This document shows positions 17,979 through 26,137 of a stretch of 64,000 nt of DNA, in pieces. A program made the position numbers and the translations under genes. The notes under the pieces were generated by a model. The model did no database searches. It was not told the origin of the DNA and saw only the letters and a list, made by a program, of their open reading frames with translations. How positions within the stretch are numbered: position 1 is the first letter of the stretch; each line of letters opens with the position of its first letter. This DNA is from JACVRW01 sp963765135 (GTDB lineage: Bacteria > Actinomycetota > Thermoleophilia > Solirubrobacterales > Thermoleophilaceae): the NCBI GenBank assembly GCA_963765135.1, contig CAVXUX010000004.1, forward strand, positions 186,001 to 250,000. The letters run 5' to 3'.

Positions 17979-18080
17979 GCCGCCGGGGGGAGTTGCTGCA
18001 GGATTCCGTCCTAAGGCAGTGCATTATGGGGTACCGGTCTATGACCCATCTCGGTATGGCTTGACATTGATGGGTTAGCC
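17979..18080 (+). promoter_or_regulatory. Conserved 102-nt upstream element, copy B
   Basis: This is the second copy of the element at 11876-11977. The blocks GCAGGATTCCGTC, TAAGGCAGTGCATT and TTGACATTGATGGGTTAG recur with the same outer spacing, as does the inverted repeat ACCCATC (18044-18050) with GATGGGT (18069-18075). The differences are not at third codon positions of any shared frame, so it is not conserved as protein. It lies 75 nt before the start of the second secreted repeat protein. The pairing with two surface-protein genes of related C-terminal domain suggests common control. Confidence 0.7.
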
Positions 18081-18155
18081 CACGAGTGTCGCCCTCAACT
18101 CGCCCCTTGGGACGGCCCCGCCTTGGGGGCGTATCGACCGAAAGGGAGGTCCTCC

Positions 18156-18791
18156 ATGAGAAGGACCATTCTCGCTTGTGTTGCCACCGCATTGCTTGTG
18201 GGCGGTGGCACCGCGACGGCGCGCGTGCTCATCACGAGCAGCGACATCAAGGACGGCACGATCAAGACCGTCGACATCAATAACGGCACCATCAAGCACG
18301 ACGACATCAAGGAGAGCACGATCACCCGTGATCGCCTGGAGAAGAAGGTGCGGCGACTGCTTGACGAGCAAGGCGCGCCGGGGTCGGCAGGACCGGCTGG
18401 CCCCGCAGGGCGCGATGGCGTGTCCGGCTACGAGGTCGCGACCTTCAAGTACCCGAACGTCGGCGCTGGCAACATCGCCACGGTCGCATGCTCTGCTGGG
18501 AAGGTCGCCGTCGCGGGTGGCTACTGGTTCAACACGAAGGGCGACAACGACTTCGACTTCGCCCACCCCGCCATCACGAACGGCAGCGGCGTCATCGCCT
18601 CGTTCCCCGGCCGCATGGATTTCGACGGCGTCGACAACATTCCGGACACCGAAGATGACAACACCGTCATCCCGAACGACAACTCCGGCTGGATCGTGCA
18701 GGTGAACTCCAGGCCCGGCCAAGAGGACACCGACCCCGAGGAGGAATTTGATCAGCAAATGACGCTGTACGCCATCTGCGTCAACGCCTAG
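18156..18791 (+). CDS. Secreted decapeptide-repeat/short collagen-like protein
   Basis: The 211-residue product has a signal peptide (MRRTILACVATALLVGGGTATA) and a strong ribosome-binding site, AAAGGGAGGT. After it come three ten-residue repeats (DIKDGTIKTV, DINNGTIKHD, DIKESTITRD) and a short Gly-X-Y stretch (GAPGSAGPAGPAGRDG). The C-domain starts ACSAGKVAVAGGYW and ends YAICVNA with paired cysteines. The C-domain matches in plan that of the large collagen-like protein, and the decapeptides match the protein at 61097. It is probably exported to the cell surface. Function unknown. Confidence 0.8.
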   Translation: MRRTILACVATALLVGGGTATARVLITSSDIKDGTIKTVDINNGTIKHDDIKESTITRDRLEKKVRRLLDEQGAPGSAGPAGPAGRDGVSGYEVATFKYPNVGAGNIATVACSAGKVAVAGGYWFNTKGDNDFDFAHPAITNGSGVIASFPGRMDFDGVDNIPDTEDDNTVIPNDNSGWIVQVNSRPGQEDTDPEEEFDQQMTLYAICVNA

Positions 18792-18820
18792 CTCCGCCGG
18801 CGCTCCACTCGCCCCTAGAA

Positions 18821-18849
18821 ACGGAAGCCCGCCACGTGCGGGCTTCCGT
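18821..18849 (+). terminator. Strong hairpin downstream of the secreted repeat protein
   Basis: ACGGAAGCCCGC (18821-18832) pairs perfectly with GCGGGCTTCCGT (18838-18849) around a 5-nt loop, making a 12-bp stem. It begins 30 nt after the stop codon. The T-run is missing, as is common for terminators in high-GC actinobacteria. It could also end transcription coming from the tRNA gene on the other strand. Confidence 0.8.
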
Positions 18850-18915
18850 CGACGGGCACCGACCCGGCGACATGCACACCCAGAAGACAGCCACCACAGA
18901 GCCGCAGAAGGCCTA

Positions 18916-18988
18916 CGCGCCCGGCAGGATTCGAACCTGCGACTTCTGCCTCCGGAGGGCAGCGCTCTATCCACTGAGCTACGGGCGC
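18916..18988 (-). tRNA. tRNA-Arg (anticodon CCG)
   Basis: The minus strand folds into a full cloverleaf. The acceptor stem is GCGCCCG with CGGGCGC, the D arm contains AGCTCAGTGGATAGAGC, the anticodon stem is CTGCC/GGCAG with loop CTCCGGA, and the T arm is GCAGG-TTCGAAT-CCTGC. The anticodon CCG reads the Arg codon CGG, which is common in this genome. The CCA end is not encoded. Confidence 0.96.
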
Positions 18989-19013
18989 GAGTGCGGTTGA
19001 GTGTAGACCCGGA

Positions 19014-19502
19014 ATGCTGGTCGCCGTCATCTCCGACACCCATATGCCGCGCGGCGCGCGGCGGCTGCCGGACGCGTTCGTGGAGCGCATCCGGACGGCC
19101 GACCTGCTGCTGCACGCCGGCGACTTCGTGACCGTCGAGGTGCTGCGCGAGCTGGAGCGGATCGGCCCGCCGCTGGTGGGCGTGCACGGCAACGTGGACA
19201 CCGCCGAGCTGCGGCGGCTGCTGCCGGCCGAGCGGATCGTGCGTGTGGACGACGCGCGCATCGCGATGGTTCACGACGCGGGGGCGAGCGCCGGCCGCCT
19301 GGAGCGGCTGCGGCGCCGCTTCGGGGACTCCGCCGACGCGGTGGTGTTCGGGCACTCCCATCTGCCGCTGCACGAGCGCGCCGCCGACGGCTTCCAGATC
19401 TTCAACCCCGGCAGCCCGACCGAGCGCCGCCGAGCCCCAGCGCACACGATGGGGCTGGCGCAGGTCGAGGGCTCGTCGATCGAGTTCCGGCTAATACGGT
19501 AG
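19014..19502 (+). CDS. YfcE/MJ0936-type metallophosphoesterase
   Basis: The 162-residue protein carries all calcineurin-like phosphoesterase motifs: ISDTHMP, LHAGDFV, VHGNVD, VHDAG and the final GHSHLPL. It is the compact single-domain form with two metal ions. Members cleave phosphodiesters such as cyclic nucleotides or model substrates; the natural substrate is unknown. It starts 25 nt past the 5' end of the divergent tRNA gene and ends 4 nt before RNase Z, so the two genes are probably co-transcribed. Confidence 0.88.
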   Translation: MLVAVISDTHMPRGARRLPDAFVERIRTADLLLHAGDFVTVEVLRELERIGPPLVGVHGNVDTAELRRLLPAERIVRVDDARIAMVHDAGASAGRLERLRRRFGDSADAVVFGHSHLPLHERAADGFQIFNPGSPTERRRAPAHTMGLAQVEGSSIEFRLIR

Positions 19503-19506
19503 GGCC

Positions 19507-20453
19507 ATGGACCTCGACGTTCTCTTCGTCGGCACCGCCGGCTCCGCCCCCAGCGCCCGGCGTGGCCTGCCCGCCACGCTGGTCCGGCGCGGCGGCGACC
19601 GCCTGCTGTTCGACTGCGGCGAGGGCACTCAGCGCCAGCTCGTCCGGTCGACCGGGCTGGTGGAGCTCGAGGACGTCTTCATCACCCACTTCCACGCCGA
19701 TCACGTGCTCGGCCTCCCCGGCATGCTGAAGACCTTCGGCCTGCGCCAGCGCGAACGGCCGCTCACCGTGTACGGGCCGGCCGGCCTGCGCTCGCTGTTC
19801 GCCGCGCTGCGGCCGATCGTCGGACGAGTCGGCTTCCCGCTCGAGCTGCGCGAGCTCGAGCCCAACGAGGAGATCGAGCGCGACGGCTACCGGATCGCCG
19901 CGTACGAGACCGACCACGGCGTCGCGCGCGCTCGGCTACGCGCTGGTGGAGGACCCGCGCCCGGGGGCGTTCGACCCCGAGCGCGCCCGCGGCGCTCGGG
20001 GTCAAGCCGGGGCCGGACTTCGGTCGCCTCCAGGAGGGCGAGACCGTCGACGGCGTTCACCCCGACCAGGTCATGGGCGAGCCCCGGCGCGGCCGGCGGA
20101 TCGTGCTCGCCGGCGACACGGCGCCCTGCGAGATGACGCGGCTGGTCGCCTTCGAGGCAGACCTGCTCGTACACGAGGCCACCTTCCTCGACGAGGAGGC
20201 CGACCGCGCCGCCGAGACGCGCCACTCGACCGCGCGCCAGGCGGCCGAGCTGGCCGCGGCGGCCGGCGTGACCATGCTCGCGCTCACCCACATCTCCCCG
20301 CGCTACGGGGGCAAGGAGGTGCGCGACGAGGCTCGTGCCGCCTTCGAGAACACGGTGGTGCCGCGCGACTTCGACCGCATCGAGCTGCCGTTCCCAGAGC
20401 GCGGCGAGCCGGCGCTCGTCAAGGTGTCCGAGCGCGAGGTCGTGGGGCCCTAG
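19507..20453 (+). CDS. rnz: Ribonuclease Z (two frameshifts)
   Basis: This metallo-beta-lactamase-fold tRNA 3'-processing nuclease has the signature THFHADHVLGLPG at about residues 59-71. Downstream are the metal ligands VLAGDTA and LTHISPRY. The reading frame steps +1 near 19925 (GTCGCGCGCGCTC, where a shorter string is expected) and again near 19995 (CCCGCGGCGCTCGGG). Sequence on each side of both points is normal RNase Z, e.g. GYALVEDPRPGAFDP between the two. RNase Z is generally essential, so the shifts are probably sequence errors. It makes the tRNA 3' end where CCA is not encoded, as for the tRNA-Arg nearby. Confidence 0.85.
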
Positions 20454-21229
20454 CGCAGGAAGTCCTCCAGCACCCGCACGCTCTGCTCCGGCCGCTCCAG
20501 GAAGAACAGGTGGCCGGCGCCCGCCACCACCTCGAGGCGCGAGCCGGGGATGCGCTCGTGCAGCACGTCGCTGCTCGCGCTCGGGATCACGCGGTCGCCG
20601 TCGCCCGTGACGATCAACGTCGGGCACTCGATCCGCGGGAGGCGGTCATACGTGTCGTGGGCCAGCGCCGCCGCGATCTGGCCGCGGTAGCCCTCCGGCT
20701 CTTGCACGTCACGTGACTTCTTCTCGATGAACCCGCCGAGCAGCTCACCATCGACGCCGGCGGCGAAGGCGAACGGCGCCAGCGCCTCCATGCGCTCGGC
20801 CCAGTCGTCGGTCTCCATCGCGAAAGCGCGCCCCGCCTCGCGATCGGGACGGGCTGCGTGCTCGAGCCCGCAGTGGGTGCACCCGAGCACGAGCCGGTTG
20901 ACGCGGTCGGGCCAGCCGAGCGCCAGCTCCTGGGCGATCATGCCGCCGAGCGACATCCCGAAGACGTCGGCTCGCTCGACGCCGAGCTCGTCGAGCAGGG
21001 CGACCGCGTCCGCGGCCAGCTGCGCGCAGGTGTACGGGGCCGGCGTGACGGTCGACCCGCCGCTGCCGCGGTTGTCGTACGCGATCACGCGGCGCGAACC
21101 GCTCAGCCGCTCGGCCAGGGAGGCCCAGTCGCTCGCGATTGCCGGTATGCCGGGCACCAGCAGCAGGGCCGGCCCAGCTCCGCGCTCGACGTAGTGGAGG
21201 TCGAGCTCGCCCAGCTGTGCTTGGGCCAC
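20450..21229 (-). CDS. Alpha/beta-hydrolase
   Basis: This 259-residue alpha/beta-hydrolase has the oxyanion segment LVPGIPA, the nucleophile elbow GMSLGG, the acid at TGDGDRVIP and the catalytic His in GAGHLFF near the C-terminus. The YDNRGSGGS motif is typical of the epoxide-hydrolase/3-oxoadipate-enol-lactonase branch. No cap-domain signature or pathway neighbours reveal the substrate. It converges on rnz, sharing the stop tetranucleotide CTAG (20450-20453). The start is a GTG 2 nt after the stop of the upstream small gene, so the two are coupled. Confidence 0.85.
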   Translation of the reverse strand: MAQAQLGELDLHYVERGAGPALLLVPGIPAIASDWASLAERLSGSRRVIAYDNRGSGGSTVTPAPYTCAQLAADAVALLDELGVERADVFGMSLGGMIAQELALGWPDRVNRLVLGCTHCGLEHAARPDREAGRAFAMETDDWAERMEALAPFAFAAGVDGELLGGFIEKKSRDVQEPEGYRGQIAAALAHDTYDRLPRIECPTLIVTGDGDRVIPSASSDVLHERIPGSRLEVVAGAGHLFFLERPEQSVRVLEDFLR

Positions 21230-21230
21230 G

Positions 21231-21512
21231 TCAGCTCACGGGGGCCATCGGCCCGCAGCACTCGATGTCGCGCAGGAGCTGCTCGGCGCGCTCGGGGCCC
21301 CACCGTCCCGAGCCGACCAGGTCGCCGGCGAGGTCGCCCACGCGGGTCAGGCCGTCGCGGGCCTCGTCGTCGACCGCGAGGCTCTCGCAGAAGAGCAGGG
21401 CGTCGGCCGCCTCCCGGAGCAGGCCGCACTCGGCCGGGCTGAGCGCCTCGGGACCGTCCTCTCGGATAGTCCGCATCAGCCTGCCGTATGCCTGTGCTCG
21501 ATCGGAGGTCAT
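21231..21512 (-). CDS. Small acidic hypothetical protein (93 aa)
   Basis: The frame from ATG 21512 (MTSDRAQAYGRLMRTIRED) reads as an all-helical, acidic protein with segments LSPAECGLLREAADALLFCE and ELLRDIECCG-like C-terminal cysteines. A GGAG ribosome-binding sequence is placed correctly on the minus strand. It overlaps the end of the upstream membrane protein by 4 nt (ATGA) and leads into the hydrolase gene, so it belongs to a three-gene unit. I do not recognise the family. Confidence 0.65.
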   Translation of the reverse strand: MTSDRAQAYGRLMRTIREDGPEALSPAECGLLREAADALLFCESLAVDDEARDGLTRVGDLAGDLVGSGRWGPERAEQLLRDIECCGPMAPVS

Positions 21513-22663
21513 GCGGTGACGCGAGGGTAGCGGGCCGCGACCAGACGCATGGTGAGGATTGCGAGACCGACCGCGGCCATCGGGACGAACACCAGCTCCA
21601 GCCGGAAGGCCTGGGGGTTGTTCGCGAGCAGCAGCAAGAGCACGCAGCCGGGCAGCGAGGCCTTCATCAGCGAGAAGTAGGGGTCGCCACGCGACGGCCG
21701 GGCCACGACGGCGACCAGGGCGGCGACCGCCAGCGCGATGCCGGCGTAGAACAAGATCGCGACCGGGAGGGAGAACTTGGTCGGATCGCTGAGGTCCGTG
21801 CTGATCGTCCGCCAGAGCTGGTCGAGGTAGCCGCTCGCCACATAGCTCCAGCTGCTGTCCTCGGGGATCTTGTAGCCCGCGATCACGTAGGCGAGGTTGT
21901 CGCGCACGGGCGTGCCGCCCAGGATGAAAGCGGGCAGGGCCGCGACGAGGCCGGTTCCGAGCAGCGCCAGGTTGGTGCGCCTGGCGACCGGATCCCTGCG
22001 CTCGACGACCAGCAGCCACAGCACGGCCGGCAGCAGGATCGCTGTCGCGTCGCGCGTGATCGACAGGGCCGCGATCGCGGCGACCCACAACACCAGCCAC
22101 CTGCGGCCCTGGTCCTTGACGAGCACCGCCGCCAGCAGCCCGAGCGTCTCGAGCAGGAGTCCCCACGAATCGACGCGCATGCCGAGCGACCACTTGTACA
22201 CCGGCGGCGCAAGCGTGCAGGCGACCGCCAGCGCGGCGCTGAGCCAGGTCGAGAATCGTCGCCGCAGCAGGAGGAAGAGGACCGGCGCGATCAGCACGTA
22301 ACCGATCAGGGAGGCCACGCGCAAAGCGCGGCCCGGCTGGTCGCCGACCAGTGGCTCTACGGCCGCCGCCAGCGCCGGCACCAGCCAGCGGCGCCGGTAG
22401 AAGCGCTTGCTGTACTCGACCCAGGCGGGGTCGAGCACGCGGGGCTCGTCGGGCTCGTCCTCGATCTGTGCGGTCTGGCGCGCGATCGGGGCGTCGAACA
22501 CCATGCGCGTCGCTTCCGCGTCGCCGTGGCCCTGGAGGCGGAGCTTCTCGACCTCGTAGAAGAGACCGTCCGAGTTGGGCTCGTCGAGCTTGACGAACCC
22601 GGGCGCGGCGACGAGGGCGACCACCGCACCCACGAGCACGGCGACGATGGCCGTCCGAAACAC
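21509..22663 (-). CDS. Polytopic membrane protein, possible GT-C glycosyltransferase
   Basis: This 384-residue protein begins with a signal-anchor helix (IVAVLVGAVVALVAAPGFV). A loop holds an acidic/aromatic segment (NSDGLFYEVEK), and about nine further helices follow. The early loop with Asp between TM1 and TM2, and the later LGMRVDSWGLLLETLG, fit GT-C type membrane glycosyltransferases. No defining catalytic motif is certain. It is the first gene of the minus-strand unit facing away from the pyrimidine operon. Confidence 0.65.
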   Translation of the reverse strand: MFRTAIVAVLVGAVVALVAAPGFVKLDEPNSDGLFYEVEKLRLQGHGDAEATRMVFDAPIARQTAQIEDEPDEPRVLDPAWVEYSKRFYRRRWLVPALAAAVEPLVGDQPGRALRVASLIGYVLIAPVLFLLLRRRFSTWLSAALAVACTLAPPVYKWSLGMRVDSWGLLLETLGLLAAVLVKDQGRRWLVLWVAAIAALSITRDATAILLPAVLWLLVVERRDPVARRTNLALLGTGLVAALPAFILGGTPVRDNLAYVIAGYKIPEDSSWSYVASGYLDQLWRTISTDLSDPTKFSLPVAILFYAGIALAVAALVAVVARPSRGDPYFSLMKASLPGCVLLLLLANNPQAFRLELVFVPMAAVGLAILTMRLVAARYPRVTA

Positions 22664-22716
22664 CTGGCCAGCATAGGAGCGATCGTCCCCGGCGATTGCT
22701 AGTCTCGCCGCGAGGT

Positions 22717-22750
22717 TCCTTTAACCCGGTCCCGAGAGGCCAGGAAGGAC
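22717..22750 (+). promoter_or_regulatory. PyrR RNA-binding site overlapping the pyrR ribosome-binding site
   Basis: The leader reads CCTTTAACCCGGTCCCGAG followed by AGGCCAGGAAGG. The loop TCCCGAGAGG matches the consensus bound by PyrR (UCC-GNGAGG). The lower stem CCTT/AAGG encloses the Shine-Dalgarno GGAAGG itself. The start codon follows 6 nt later and there is no space for a separate terminator. The arrangement therefore predicts translational repression by PyrR-UMP, as known in other actinobacteria, rather than attenuation. Confidence 0.8.
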
Positions 22751-22756
22751 AGTGAG

Positions 22757-23308
22757 TTGACCGAGAAGACGGTCCTCGACGGCGAGGACGTGCGGCGCAC
22801 GCTGGTGCGCATCGCACACGAGATCGTCGAGAAGACGGGCGGGCAGGGAGTCGCGGTCGTCGGGATCCACCGTCGCGGCGCCGTCCTGGCCGCGCGCCTG
22901 CGCGACCTGGTGGCCGAGCTTGTCGGCGAGCCCGTGCCGCTCGGGGACATCGACATCAGCTTCTACCGCGACGACCTGGCCCGGCGCGAGCCGACCGCCC
23001 AGCCGGTGGTGCACGCATCGCACGTCGACTTCCCGGTCGAGGACACCACGATCGTGCTCGTGGACGACGTGCTCTACACCGGCCGCACGGTCCGGGCGGG
23101 GATCGACGCATTGTTCGACTACGGGCGCCCCGAGCGCGTGCAGCTCGCGGTGCTGGCCGACCGCGGGCACCGGGAGCTGCCGATTCGGCCCGACTACGTC
23201 GGCAAGAACCTGCCGACCGCACGCGGTGAGCGGGTGAACGTGCGAGTGGAGGAGATCGACGGGGTGGACGAAGTCGTAATCGCCGAACAAGTGGAGGACC
23301 TGGCATGA
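22757..23308 (+). CDS. pyrR: PyrR: pyrimidine operon regulator/uracil phosphoribosyltransferase
   Basis: The 183-residue protein has the PRPP-binding loop VLVDDVLYTGRTVRAGIDAL and the usual PyrR segments GIHRRGAVLA, DISFYRDDL and the final VEEIDGVDEVVI. PyrR binds the pyr mRNA leader in the presence of UMP/UTP and represses the operon; many also make UMP from uracil. The start is a TTG at 22757, supported by GGAAGG 8 nt upstream and by matching the family N-terminus. It overlaps pyrB by 4 nt. Confidence 0.95.
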   Translation: MTEKTVLDGEDVRRTLVRIAHEIVEKTGGQGVAVVGIHRRGAVLAARLRDLVAELVGEPVPLGDIDISFYRDDLARREPTAQPVVHASHVDFPVEDTTIVLVDDVLYTGRTVRAGIDALFDYGRPERVQLAVLADRGHRELPIRPDYVGKNLPTARGERVNVRVEEIDGVDEVVIAEQVEDLA

Positions 23309-24255
23309 GGCGGCACCTGCTGTCGGTCGACGACCTCTCGCGCGACGACATCGAGCGCATCCTCGGGCGCGCCGAGAGCTTCGCCGAGGTGTCCGGGCGC
23401 GAGATCAAGAAGGTGCCCACGCTGCGCGGGCGCACGGTCATCAACCTCTTCTACGAGGCGTCCACGCGCACCAGCTCGAGCTTCGAGCTGGCCGCGAAGC
23501 GCCTCAGCGCGGACCTGGTCACGGTCAAGTCGATCGGCTCGAGCGTGGACAAGGGCGAGTCGCTCAAGGACACCGTGCAGACGCTGTCCGCCTACGACCC
23601 GGCCGCGATCGTGATCCGCTCGCCACACGCCGGGGCGGCCGCGCTGGTCTCGCGCTGGACACGCGCCTCGGTGATCAACGCCGGCGACGGCAAGCACGAG
23701 CACCCGACCCAGGCGCTGCTCGACCTGTACACGCTGAAGCGCCGGATGAGCTCCCTGGAAGGACTGCGCATCTGGATCGTGGGCGACGTGCTGCACAGCC
23801 GCGTCGCGCGCTCGGGCATCCTCGCCTTCTCGCGCATGGGCTGCGAGGTCACGGTCTGCGGGCCGCCCACGCTGATCCCGCGCGGGATCGAGTCGCTCGG
23901 CTGCCGGGTGCGCACCACGCTCGACGAGCTGCCCGAGGCCGACGTCGTCTACGCGCTGCGGATGCAGCACGAGCGAATGGACGGCACGTTCGTCCCCTCG
24001 CTGCGCGAGTACGCGGCGCAGTACCAGATCGACGGCCGGCGGCTGCGGCCCAACCAGCTGCTCATGCACCCCGGCCCGGTCAACCGCGGCGTCGAGCTCG
24101 CCGCCGAGGTGATCGACTCTCCGCAGGCCCTGATCGTCGAGCAGGTCGAGTCCGGGGTGGTCGTGCGGATGGCGGTGCTCTACGAGCTGCTGGCCGGCCA
24201 CGGCGCGCCGTCGGGCGTGCGCGCCGAGCCCGAGACCGAGCCGCAGCCGGCATGA
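23305..24255 (+). CDS. pyrB: Aspartate carbamoyltransferase catalytic subunit
   Basis: The 316-residue enzyme has the carbamoyl-phosphate motif FYEASTRTSSSFE, the HPTQALLDLYTL segment and the HPGPVNRGVE aspartate-binding loop. It condenses carbamoyl phosphate and aspartate, the committed step of pyrimidine synthesis. No regulatory PyrI is present, as usual when PyrB works with PyrC in actinobacteria. It overlaps both neighbours by 4 nt (ATGA), so translation is coupled through pyrR-pyrB-pyrC. Confidence 0.97.
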   Translation: MRRHLLSVDDLSRDDIERILGRAESFAEVSGREIKKVPTLRGRTVINLFYEASTRTSSSFELAAKRLSADLVTVKSIGSSVDKGESLKDTVQTLSAYDPAAIVIRSPHAGAAALVSRWTRASVINAGDGKHEHPTQALLDLYTLKRRMSSLEGLRIWIVGDVLHSRVARSGILAFSRMGCEVTVCGPPTLIPRGIESLGCRVRTTLDELPEADVVYALRMQHERMDGTFVPSLREYAAQYQIDGRRLRPNQLLMHPGPVNRGVELAAEVIDSPQALIVEQVESGVVVRMAVLYELLAGHGAPSGVRAEPETEPQPA

Positions 24256-25595
24256 GTCGCGCGCTCGAGCTCGACCGGGCGTCAGTGCCGGCGGCCACAG
24301 TCCTGATCCGCGGCGCGCGCCTGCTCGACCCGCGCACCGACCTGGACGGGCGCGCCGACCTGCTCGTGCGCGACGGGGTGGTGGCCGAGATCGGCGACGC
24401 GCTGGAGCCGCCCCAGGGGGCCGAGCTCGTCGACGGCGAGGGTCTGCACGCCTTCCCGGCGTTCGTCGACCCACACGTGCACCTGCGCACGCCCGGGCGT
24501 GAGGACGAGGAGGACCTCGACTCCGGCACGCGCGCCGCGGCGGCGGGCGGGTTCTGCGCGATCCTCGCCCAGCCCAACACCAGCCCGGTGGTCGACTCGG
24601 CGCCGGTGCTGCGCTCGCTGCGCGAGCGGGCCCGGGCCGAGGCGCGCATCCCGACCGGCTTCCTCGCCGCGATCACCGTAGGGCAGCGGGGCGAGCAGCT
24701 GACCGAGATGGCGGAGCTGGCCGAGGCCGGCGCGGCCGGCTTCACCGACGACGGCCTGCCCGTGCGGTCGGCCGGCGTGATGCGCCAGGCGCTCCAGTAC
24801 CAGCGCCTGGCGGGGCGGCTGCTGGCGCTGCACGAGGAGGAACCCTCGCTGTCGGGCCAGGGCGCGATGCACGAGGGCGAGGTGTCGGCGCTGCTCGGCC
24901 TGACCGGCATCCCGTCGATCTCGGAGTCGGCCCAGGTGGCGCGCGACTGCGCCATCGCGGCCTACGAGCAGGGGCGCATCCACGTCCAGCACGTGTCCGC
25001 GCAGGAGACCGTCGAGACCATCGAGCGCGCTCGCGAGGCAGGAACCCAGGTCACGTGTGAGGCCACGCCGCACCACCTGCTGCTCACCGACGAGGCGGTC
25101 AGGACGCTCGACACGAACTTCAAGATGAACCCGCCGCTGCGCGGCGAGGCCGACCGCCAGGCCCTGATCGAGGGACTGCGCTCCGGTGTGATCGACTGCG
25201 TCGCGACCGACCACGCCCCGCACGCGCGCGAGGAGAAGGAGCAGCCGTTCGAGGTGGCGCCGATGGGCGTGACGGGCCTCGAGACCGCCTTCGCCGCCCT
25301 CCACAGCAGCCTCGTCGTGCCCGGCGTGCTCGAGCTCGGCCTGCTGGTGGAGCGCATGACCGCGGGCGGACAGCCGTTCGGCCTCGCGGTCCCGCGCATC
25401 GAGCGCGGCGCGCCGGCCAACGTGGTCCTGGTGGACCCCGACGCCGAGTGGGAGGTGGGGGAGGCCGGCTACGAGAGCCGCTCGGCCAACTGCGCATTCG
25501 CCGGACAGCGGCTCACCGGACGGGTGCGGATGACGATCGCCGACGGGGCGGTCGCCTACCGCGAGCGGACCTTCGCGCTTGGAGCGGTGGCCTAG
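24252..25595 (+). CDS. pyrC: Dihydroorotase
   Basis: The 447-residue amidohydrolase has the metal motif DPHVHLRTPG near residue 75, NTSPVVDS, the ligand His segments ALHEEEP and HVQHVSAQE, and the catalytic ATDHAPH near the C-terminus. These mark a class I dihydroorotase (the longer type that can associate with PyrB). It cyclises carbamoyl-aspartate to dihydroorotate. The position directly after pyrB fits a PyrB-PyrC complex. Its stop overlaps the GTG of the next gene by one base. Confidence 0.96.
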   Translation: MSRALELDRASVPAATVLIRGARLLDPRTDLDGRADLLVRDGVVAEIGDALEPPQGAELVDGEGLHAFPAFVDPHVHLRTPGREDEEDLDSGTRAAAAGGFCAILAQPNTSPVVDSAPVLRSLRERARAEARIPTGFLAAITVGQRGEQLTEMAELAEAGAAGFTDDGLPVRSAGVMRQALQYQRLAGRLLALHEEEPSLSGQGAMHEGEVSALLGLTGIPSISESAQVARDCAIAAYEQGRIHVQHVSAQETVETIERAREAGTQVTCEATPHHLLLTDEAVRTLDTNFKMNPPLRGEADRQALIEGLRSGVIDCVATDHAPHAREEKEQPFEVAPMGVTGLETAFAALHSSLVVPGVLELGLLVERMTAGGQPFGLAVPRIERGAPANVVLVDPDAEWEVGEAGYESRSANCAFAGQRLTGRVRMTIADGAVAYRERTFALGAVA

Positions 25596-26137
25596 TGGCG
25601 CCAGCCCGGGTGCTCGACCGCGGCCGCGCGGCCTTGGTGGTCGTGGACGTCCAGGAGGCGTTTCGGCCGGCGGTGCTCGACTTCGACTCGACGGCGGCCG
25701 GGGTCGCCGCGCTGGTGCGCGGGGCGCGCATCCTCGGGCTGCCGGTGGTGGCCACCGAGCAGTACCCGAAGGGCCTGGGAGCGACGGTTCCCGAGGTGGC
25801 CGAGCACCTCGACGGGATCGAGCCGATCGCCAAGGTCGCCTTCTCGGCCGCCGCGGCGGACGGCTTCGACCTGGGCGGGCGCGATCAGGCGCTCGTGTGC
25901 GGGATCGAGTCGCACGTGTGCGTCTCGCAGACGGCGCACGACCTGCTCGACCGGGGCGTGGAGGTGCACGTGGCGCGCGACGCGGTGACGTCGCGGACCG
26001 AGGCGAACCGCGAGCTGGGGCTACACAAGATGGAGGGGTCGGGCGCCGTCATGACCAGTGTCGAAACCGCCTTGTTCGAGCTGTTGGGCGCCGCCGGCAC
26101 GGACGAGTTCAAGCAGGTCCAGGGGCTGATCAAGTGA
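25595..26137 (+). CDS. Isochorismatase-family cysteine hydrolase within the pyr operon
   Basis: The 180-residue protein has the isochorismatase-like triad. Asp is in VVVDVQEAF, Lys in AKVAFSA and the nucleophile Cys in CGIESHVCVSQTA. The family includes amidases and ureidohydrolases such as peroxyureidoacrylate and N-carbamoyl amidases. The GTG start overlaps the pyrC stop by one base and its own stop overlaps the carA start as GTGA, so it is a true member of the operon. A link to carbamoyl or pyrimidine chemistry is possible, but only context supports it. Confidence 0.9.
   Translation: MAPARVLDRGRAALVVVDVQEAFRPAVLDFDSTAAGVAALVRGARILGLPVVATEQYPKGLGATVPEVAEHLDGIEPIAKVAFSAAAADGFDLGGRDQALVCGIESHVCVSQTAHDLLDRGVEVHVARDAVTSRTEANRELGLHKMEGSGAVMTSVETALFELLGAAGTDEFKQVQGLIK

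Noticed and set aside
18821..18849. Phage attachment site beside the tRNA-Arg gene
   Set aside because: No integrase and no repeat of the tRNA 3' end is seen nearby; the inverted repeat is a simple hairpin after a gene.
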